Of a stretch of DNA of 8,927 nt, positions 5,324 to 8,927 are shown piece after piece. The stretch spans positions 1-8,927 of the forward strand of contig SLQC01000190.1 of the NCBI GenBank assembly GCA_007131625.1, written 5' to 3'. The DNA is from Balneolales bacterium. Lineage in GTDB: Bacteria > Bacteroidota > Rhodothermia > Balneolales > Natronogracilivirgulaceae. Position 1 is the stretch's first letter. Each line of letters opens with the position of its first letter. Below the pieces are notes generated by a model. The model was not told the origin of the DNA and did no database searches. It saw only the letters and a list, made by a program, of their open reading frames with translations. Position numbers and translations under genes: made by a program.

Positions 5324-7117
5324 TTACGGTTTGTTCTGCGAGAGGATAAGCACACTGTAGGGAGCAATGCGAATCCTGCCCTCCGGCGGCTGATCATTCC
5401 CGCCTGATTCCGCATAGACCTCCGAACTTCCGTAATTCCCGAATTCCGGATCATAGTAGTTGCTGTCACTGTTCAGGCGCACCATCCAGTGTCCGGCCGC
5501 CGGAAATGCAAGGCCGTAGTCCTCACGTGCGTGAGATGAAAAATTGGCGATCACCACTGTGCTGTCGCCCGGACCTCCTTCGCTCCAGCGGTGCCAGGCG
5601 ATCAACTTCTCCTCGTGATTCAGGTGATAGACATCCACTTCCTGCCCGGTGAGTCCGGCCGTCACCTCTCCTGCATTCTTCCGCAGTGAAATAAGATCCT
5701 TGTAGATCTGGAGTATGCCGGCGTACGTTTCGATCTTTGACCAATCAAGCGGATCCTGGTCGTGGAACCAGTCGTCCTCAAGGATTTCCTGGCCCTGAAA
5801 AATCATCGGGATGCCCGGTGTCGTAAACACAAGAGCCCCTCCCAGCGTGGATTTCTTTTTGGCCGCCCAGGATGACGCGCTTCCGGGATCCACTTCTTCC
5901 GGCACGCGGGCCTTGCCATTGGCAACCTCATCGTGCGACTCCGTATAGATCACACGCTCAAAGGCATTGAGATAATAGCGATGAAGGATGGCGTTCTGCA
6001 ACTCCTCCATATCACAATGGGCATCGTCGGCCGCAAGAAGATTCTTCCGCACATTGTGTACAAACCGGGCGTTCCATTGCGTGTCGAATCCGGCGCCGCC
6101 GTCTTTCGGCCACTTGGTCAGAGCCGGGTTGTTCTGAAGGTCTTCGGCAATGTTGATGGCGGCGGGACGGATCTTCTTAATCTCATGCGTAATCAGTTGC
6201 ATCAGATTCCAGCCGTCGGAAAGATCGCTTCCAGGATCATGGTCACGCCCGTGCACATTACGGATATAGGCGGTCATATCCCAGCGGAGTCCGTCCACAT
6301 TGTACTCGCACAGCCACATGAGCGCGTTTTCCTTAATGAACTCGCGGACCTCCCTCCGGCCGTAATCCGGACGCGTATCCCCCCATGGCGTCTTCGCACG
6401 CCAGTCGTTGTAAAAATAGATGCCGCCCATATCGTTTTCGCTCCAGCCGTCAAACTGCCACAGATCCAGGTTGCTCGGACCGAAGTGGTTGTAAACCACA
6501 TCCACAACAACGGCAATGCCCAGTTTGTGCGCCTCATCAACAAACTCCCGGAATTTGCGCGGACGACCGTAGTCGCTTTCCACCGCGAAGATATGGGCAG
6601 GGTTGTATCCCCACGAATAGCCCCCGGCAAACTCGGCCAGCGGCATGATTTCTATGACATTGATACCCAGGTCCCGCAGATACGGCAAATGCCTGATGGC
6701 ACCTTCGAGGGTTCCCGGACCCTCTTCGCCCTCTTCCTTGCCAAACGTGCCGATATGCAGTTCATAAATGATCATCTTTTTTACCGGTGGCGGTGTGAAT
6801 GGCTCCATGCCTGCGATGCTCTGGGGATCTCTGATGATCGTATTTCCGACTGAATTAGTCACCCTGCGGGCATAGGGATCTATGCGCAGATACTCCTTGC
6901 TGCCATTCAGGATACGGTAGCGGTACTCATCCCCCTTCTGCACCCTGGCAATATCGGCCGACCACACCCCGTTTTTGTCGACGGTCATCGGATGCGCCTC
7001 CTTGTCCCAGTCGTTGAACGTGCCGATCACATACACTTCATCGGCATGAGGCGCCCAGACCGAAAACCGGCACCCCTTTTTGTGCAAATTTGCACCTTTT
7101 GCCTTTTTTGATTTCAT
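5324..7117 (-). CDS. GH13 alpha-glucan enzyme (branching-enzyme/trehalohydrolase type)
   Basis: This is a 597-residue protein without a signal peptide, so cytoplasmic. Residues about 17-95 form a CBM48-type domain (FSVWAPHADEVYVIGTFNDW). The GH13 barrel follows with its conserved regions: DVVYNH at 206-211, DGLRWD at 275-280 with Asp280 as nucleophile after Arg278, NIAED at 322-326 with Glu325 as the acid/base, and ESHDEV at 393-398 with Asp396 as the stabilising Asp. IYELHIGTFGKEEG (117-130) and SWGYNPAHIFAVES (168-181) are as in branching enzymes and maltooligosyltrehalose trehalohydrolases. The C-terminal beta domain is about 490-597 (ending in SVLILSQNKP). The catalytic set is complete, so it should act on alpha-1,4-glucans. 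SHDEV favours a branching-enzyme-like group while AED favours TreZ-like, and the exact activity cannot be decided. No glycogen or trehalose genes flank it. The 41-base gap to the flavoprotein remnant suggests former co-transcription. Confidence 0.85.
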   Translation of the reverse strand: MKSKKAKGANLHKKGCRFSVWAPHADEVYVIGTFNDWDKEAHPMTVDKNGVWSADIARVQKGDEYRYRILNGSKEYLRIDPYARRVTNSVGNTIIRDPQSIAGMEPFTPPPVKKMIIYELHIGTFGKEEGEEGPGTLEGAIRHLPYLRDLGINVIEIMPLAEFAGGYSWGYNPAHIFAVESDYGRPRKFREFVDEAHKLGIAVVVDVVYNHFGPSNLDLWQFDGWSENDMGGIYFYNDWRAKTPWGDTRPDYGRREVREFIKENALMWLCEYNVDGLRWDMTAYIRNVHGRDHDPGSDLSDGWNLMQLITHEIKKIRPAAINIAEDLQNNPALTKWPKDGGAGFDTQWNARFVHNVRKNLLAADDAHCDMEELQNAILHRYYLNAFERVIYTESHDEVANGKARVPEEVDPGSASSWAAKKKSTLGGALVFTTPGIPMIFQGQEILEDDWFHDQDPLDWSKIETYAGILQIYKDLISLRKNAGEVTAGLTGQEVDVYHLNHEEKLIAWHRWSEGGPGDSTVVIANFSSHAREDYGLAFPAAGHWMVRLNSDSNYYDPEFGNYGSSEVYAESGGNDQPPEGRIRIAPYSVLILSQNKP

Positions 7118-7262
7118 CGTTGTTTCCCCGGATTAGCACTTAAATGAAAGTCGCCACCGATGATAATGTTCCCGTTGACAACCCGAACCCGCTTTAGAAG
7201 AACATGCTCCCATGACCGGTGAGCCTGTTCACATCATGATCGCAAAAAAAATCATATCATCA

Positions 7263-7270
7263 CAAATTTA
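7263..7270 (-). promoter_or_regulatory. Possible -7 box upstream of the GH13 gene
   Basis: The minus strand reads TAAATTTG here, a perfect match to the Bacteroidota -7 consensus TAnnTTTG, in the 202-base gap upstream of the GH13 start (7117). No TTTG-like -33 box lies at the proper distance, so the call rests on one box in AT-rich DNA. Confidence 0.2.
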
Positions 7271-7319
7271 CCAAAACTCCCGAAATTAACTACTTCTACC
7301 GGAACCAGTATGTAGCATT

Positions 7320-7577
7320 ATGAAAATGGTGTTGATTTGCGGGAAACGTTCCGGAGAGACCAGGCGGATGAAATGGGCTCATGTGGATTTAAAACACATG
7401 ATATGGACGATTCCTGCTGAGGAAACCAAAGCTAACCGAACCCACGTGGAACCATTGTCAGATATGGCTGTTGAGATCCTTGAAGATTTTGATGACCAGT
7501 TTGGTAGATCGGGCTACGTGTTTAAATCACCGACCGTGAAAGGTCAACCTGCTCAGTGGTTGCAAAAAAGGCTCTGA
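7320..7577 (+). pseudogene. P4-like tyrosine recombinase (integrase) fragment
   Basis: The reading frame gives 85 residues that match the first part of a tyrosine-recombinase catalytic domain: MVLICGKRSGETRRMKW contains the box-I pattern G-x-R-x-x-E-x-x-x-x-x-W with the catalytic Arg at residue 10, and the following WTIPAEETKANRTHVEPLS contains the beta-hairpin Lys at about 37. IPAEETK-x-x-R-x-H-x-x-PLS is typical of the P4-type integrases of genomic islands. Missing are the N-terminal arm- and core-binding domains (about 200 residues), the HxxR box and the Tyr nucleophile. Near the end, an A-run (7563-7569) appears to have lost one base: adding an A lets the frame continue as QKALNRFRG, the expected next helix, in place of QKRL-stop. 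Thus it is truncated at both ends and frameshifted, and inactive. Confidence 0.75.
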
Positions 7578-7587
7578 ACAGATTCAG

Positions 7588-7812
7588 GGGTAGTCCCAAA
7601 AGCAATTTGCTAACCACTTGGGTATTCCTGTCCAGCGCGTGAATGAAATTGTTAAAAGCAAGCGAGGAATTTCACCCGACACGGCATGGCTTTTTTCGGA
7701 AGCATTTAATACCTCACCGCAATTCTGGCTAAATCTTCAAGTCGCTTATGATTTGTCTGCTCATAGACCCAAAAAGCATGTCTCATCCCTGAAAACAGTC
7801 GTTCAGACATAG
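7588..7812 (+). pseudogene. HigA-type antitoxin remnant (XRE/HTH), 5' end lost
   Basis: The frame reads G-stop-SQKQFANHLGIPVQRVNEIV then KSKRGISPDTAWLF, and AFNTSPQFWLNLQVAYDL, ending at TAG 7810-7812. This is the helix-turn-helix body of HigA-family addiction antitoxins (Q-x-x-x-A-x-x-L-G-I-P-x-x-R-x-N-E-I, then T-S-P-x-F-W-L-N-L-Q). The family normally begins about 20 residues earlier; here the upstream part is replaced by recombinase sequence, and the codon before SQK is TAG (7591-7593) where Leu is usual, fitting a one-base change from TTG. A TTG at 7618 could in principle start a 64-residue product, but it would lack the first HTH helix. No higB toxin gene is adjacent. I regard it as a dead remnant of an island-borne toxin-antitoxin pair. 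Confidence 0.65.
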
Positions 7813-8042
7813 CATTGCATATCAAGCGGGCGCGAATGCAGTTCGAAAACTATGTGATGAGAAGTTGGATAGTAACTTGACTATTTTATCCTGTAATAAC
7901 GGTTATAGCTGTTCGAATGACTAATGTTGCTGAATTGGATTAGGAATCTCATATCTTGGAGGAACGTTAATAAAAATTAGTACTAAAGAACCTTCAGACA
8001 GATTCGATATTTTTACCTTTAATAAGTAACTGGAGGCACCTG
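7813..8042. other. AT-rich stretch without a recognised gene
   Basis: These 230 bases follow the HigA remnant. They have many stops in all frames, a small inverted repeat ATAGT-AACTTG-ACTAT near 7869-7884 followed by TTTTAT (a poor terminator candidate), and a Shine-Dalgarno-like GGAGGA at 7958-7963 with no ATG, GTG or TTG at a usable distance after it. The base composition is lower in GC than the intact genes, as in the neighbouring island scar. The promoter of the downstream lipoprotein gene should lie here, but no good match was found. Confidence 0.5.
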
Positions 8043-8165
8043 GTGTCAGAATTGCGAAAATATTTTAATACTACCCATCTCAGTAACCGCTCAATGGCGA
8101 AGTCGTTGATCGTGCAGTTGGAGATAGAGCATCCGGCTGATAGTGTACTGGATTTAATGGAATAG
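8043..8165 (+). CDS. Possible 40-residue small protein or leader peptide
   Basis: A GTG at 8043 is preceded by GGAGG at 8032-8036 (spacing six bases), the best Shine-Dalgarno sequence in this half of the window. It begins MSELRKYFNTTHLSNRS and ends in ADSVLDLME, with TAG at 8163-8165. The next ATG, of the lipoprotein gene, is 12 bases after this stop, and its own ribosome-binding site (AGGAAAGG) overlaps the stop, so the two could be translationally coupled. I do not recognise the sequence; it has no signal peptide or Cys. The same frame is open without a start codon back to 7974, so it might instead be the tail of a decayed gene. It is unproven as a gene. Confidence 0.3.
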   Translation: MSELRKYFNTTHLSNRSMAKSLIVQLEIEHPADSVLDLME

Positions 8166-8177
8166 GAAAGGTTAACG

Positions 8178-8927
8178 ATGAGAAAGCAATTAACAAATTC
8201 GAAAAGATACTTTAAATTGATCAGTTTTGATCCACGTAATTGTACCCCGGTAATGCTGGTTTTATTACTTGGAGCATGCGTCATATTTTTGGTTTCGAGT
8301 TGCGAAAAAGAACAAACTGCGTCATTTACCGGCCATCCCGGTGGCCACGAAGGTCCTCCGACAACGGCAGGTCCCCCGACGGATCCTGAATCCTGGCACA
8401 CGGTGCCGGGTTATATATTAGGCGAAGATGATGTCTGGGGTGAACGGGTAAATCCACAAACAACTTTCAAAATACCGGGGGGGATGGGGCTACTGTATCA
8501 AAGTAGAGTGGAACAGGAAATACGGACTACAACGGAATGGATAGAAGGACAGCTGAGTCTGGGCCTGGCTAAAGCTGAAACAGGCAGTATTGCTTATACG
8601 CGCGATCTTTTTACCTGGCATGATTATCCGGGCAATCCGATACTCAATGAATCACAACAACCCTGGCAGACCAATTTCCGGGTGCTCGCGAACGATCTTT
8701 ATTACGATCCGGAAAACAATCGGTGGGTGGCCTACTTTGGTGACAGGAACGGGAACTGGCGTGGTATCAGAGCCGTCGGTGTAACCTTCAGCAAGGATCT
8801 GGTTAACTGGGAATATGCGGACGGACCCATTCTTACCATTGATGATTACATATCCGCAGTTCCCGATCGCATTGAAGCCACCGATGAAGAGATGGACGAT
8901 TATGGCAGGATCTATCTTTCATGGGGC
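8178..8927 (+). CDS. Lipoprotein with GH32/GH43-like beta-propeller, 3' end missing
   Basis: The frame is open from the ATG at 8178 to the right edge, 250 codons. A purine-rich AGGAAAGG at 8164-8171 supports the start. The N-terminal region is 23 residues long and basic, followed by the hydrophobic stretch MLVLLLGACVIFLVSSC (26-42). Cys42 in LVSSC is the likely lipid-attached residue; LLGAC with Cys34 is a second possible lipobox. A Gly/Pro/His-rich linker (about 51-68) leads to repeated blades with the pattern S-x-D-L-x-x-W: TRDLFTWHDYPGNPIL (about 141-156), then NDLYYDPENNRWVAYF, and SKDLVNWEYADGPIL. These are typical of the five-bladed propeller glycosidases (GH32, GH43, GH117, GH130 relatives). 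The early Asp of the first blade (GEDDVWGE, 82-89) may be catalytic, but the family and substrate cannot be settled from the fragment. A surface-exposed polysaccharide-degrading lipoprotein is the likely role. Confidence 0.7.
   Translation, partial: MRKQLTNSKRYFKLISFDPRNCTPVMLVLLLGACVIFLVSSCEKEQTASFTGHPGGHEGPPTTAGPPTDPESWHTVPGYILGEDDVWGERVNPQTTFKIPGGMGLLYQSRVEQEIRTTTEWIEGQLSLGLAKAETGSIAYTRDLFTWHDYPGNPILNESQQPWQTNFRVLANDLYYDPENNRWVAYFGDRNGNWRGIRAVGVTFSKDLVNWEYADGPILTIDDYISAVPDRIEATDEEMDDYGRIYLSWG

Noticed and set aside
5933..6853. Plus-strand frame of 306 residues inside the GH13 gene
   Set aside because: It is long, but lies entirely antisense to the conserved GH13 barrel, whose catalytic residues are all present. 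Frames of this kind are common opposite GC-rich genes.
7905..7922. tRNA T-loop-like GTTCGAAT
   Set aside because: The flanking bases do not form a T-stem, and no acceptor or anticodon stem lies at tRNA distance, so it is not a tRNA or obvious attachment site.
7994..8401. Minus-strand frame of 135 residues
   Set aside because: It is antisense to the start of the propeller lipoprotein and has a low-complexity, Ser/Asn-rich translation without motifs.
8590..8784. Plus-strand frame of 64 residues within the lipoprotein gene
   Set aside because: It is in another frame of a coding sequence with clear propeller repeats.

Overview
The window looks like chromosomal DNA of a Gram-negative bacterium from the Bacteroidota/Balneolota/Rhodothermota side of the tree. 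The basis is a Bacteroidota-type promoter candidate (ATTG-N19-TACTTTTC), start sites mostly without strong Shine-Dalgarno sequences, an AsmA-like protein paired with an M48 lipoprotein, an outer-membrane beta-barrel ending in Phe, and relatives of the degraded genes that are familiar from these phyla. This placement is inference; no rRNA or other marker gene is present.

Layout. (1) 1-2051, minus strand: the first 683 codons of a large AsmA-like protein that runs off the left edge. It is the longest gene here and carries tandem modules of about 113 residues. (2) 2179-3669, minus: an M48-family zinc metalloprotease lipoprotein just upstream of the AsmA-like gene. The 127-base gap holds a promoter candidate and a pair of direct repeats. 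Both products should face the periplasm and outer membrane. (3) 3670-4047: a gene-free divergent control region. (4) 4048-4641, plus: a small outer-membrane beta-barrel protein. (5) 4660-5282, minus: a block of decayed genes. It holds the first third or less of a CoA-disulfide-reductase-like flavoprotein (stops, two short tandem duplications, several frameshifts), fused to the start of an AHSA1/SRPBCC gene, then the start of a dihydrofolate-reductase/RibD_C-like gene. (6) 5324-7117, minus: an intact GH13 alpha-glucan enzyme (branching-enzyme or trehalohydrolase type). (7) 7320-7812, plus: a P4-like tyrosine recombinase fragment running into a HigA-type antitoxin remnant, both broken, the residue of a mobile or genomic-island element. 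(8) 7813-8177: AT-rich DNA with a possible 40-codon small ORF. (9) 8178-8927, plus: the first 250 codons of a lipoprotein with a GH32/GH43-like beta-propeller, running off the right edge.

How the parts fit together. The left third concerns the cell envelope. The GH13 enzyme and the propeller lipoprotein concern glycan metabolism, inside the cell and at the surface respectively, and nothing here links them directly. Between them lie two separate scars: a deletion-eroded metabolic/stress gene string at 4660-5282 and a mobile-element scar at 7320-7812. I see no complete novel defence or mobile system. The most informative unusual features are the stepwise-decayed gene string, the recombinase-antitoxin fusion scar, the 113-residue repeats and the unexplained small ORF in front of the lipoprotein gene.
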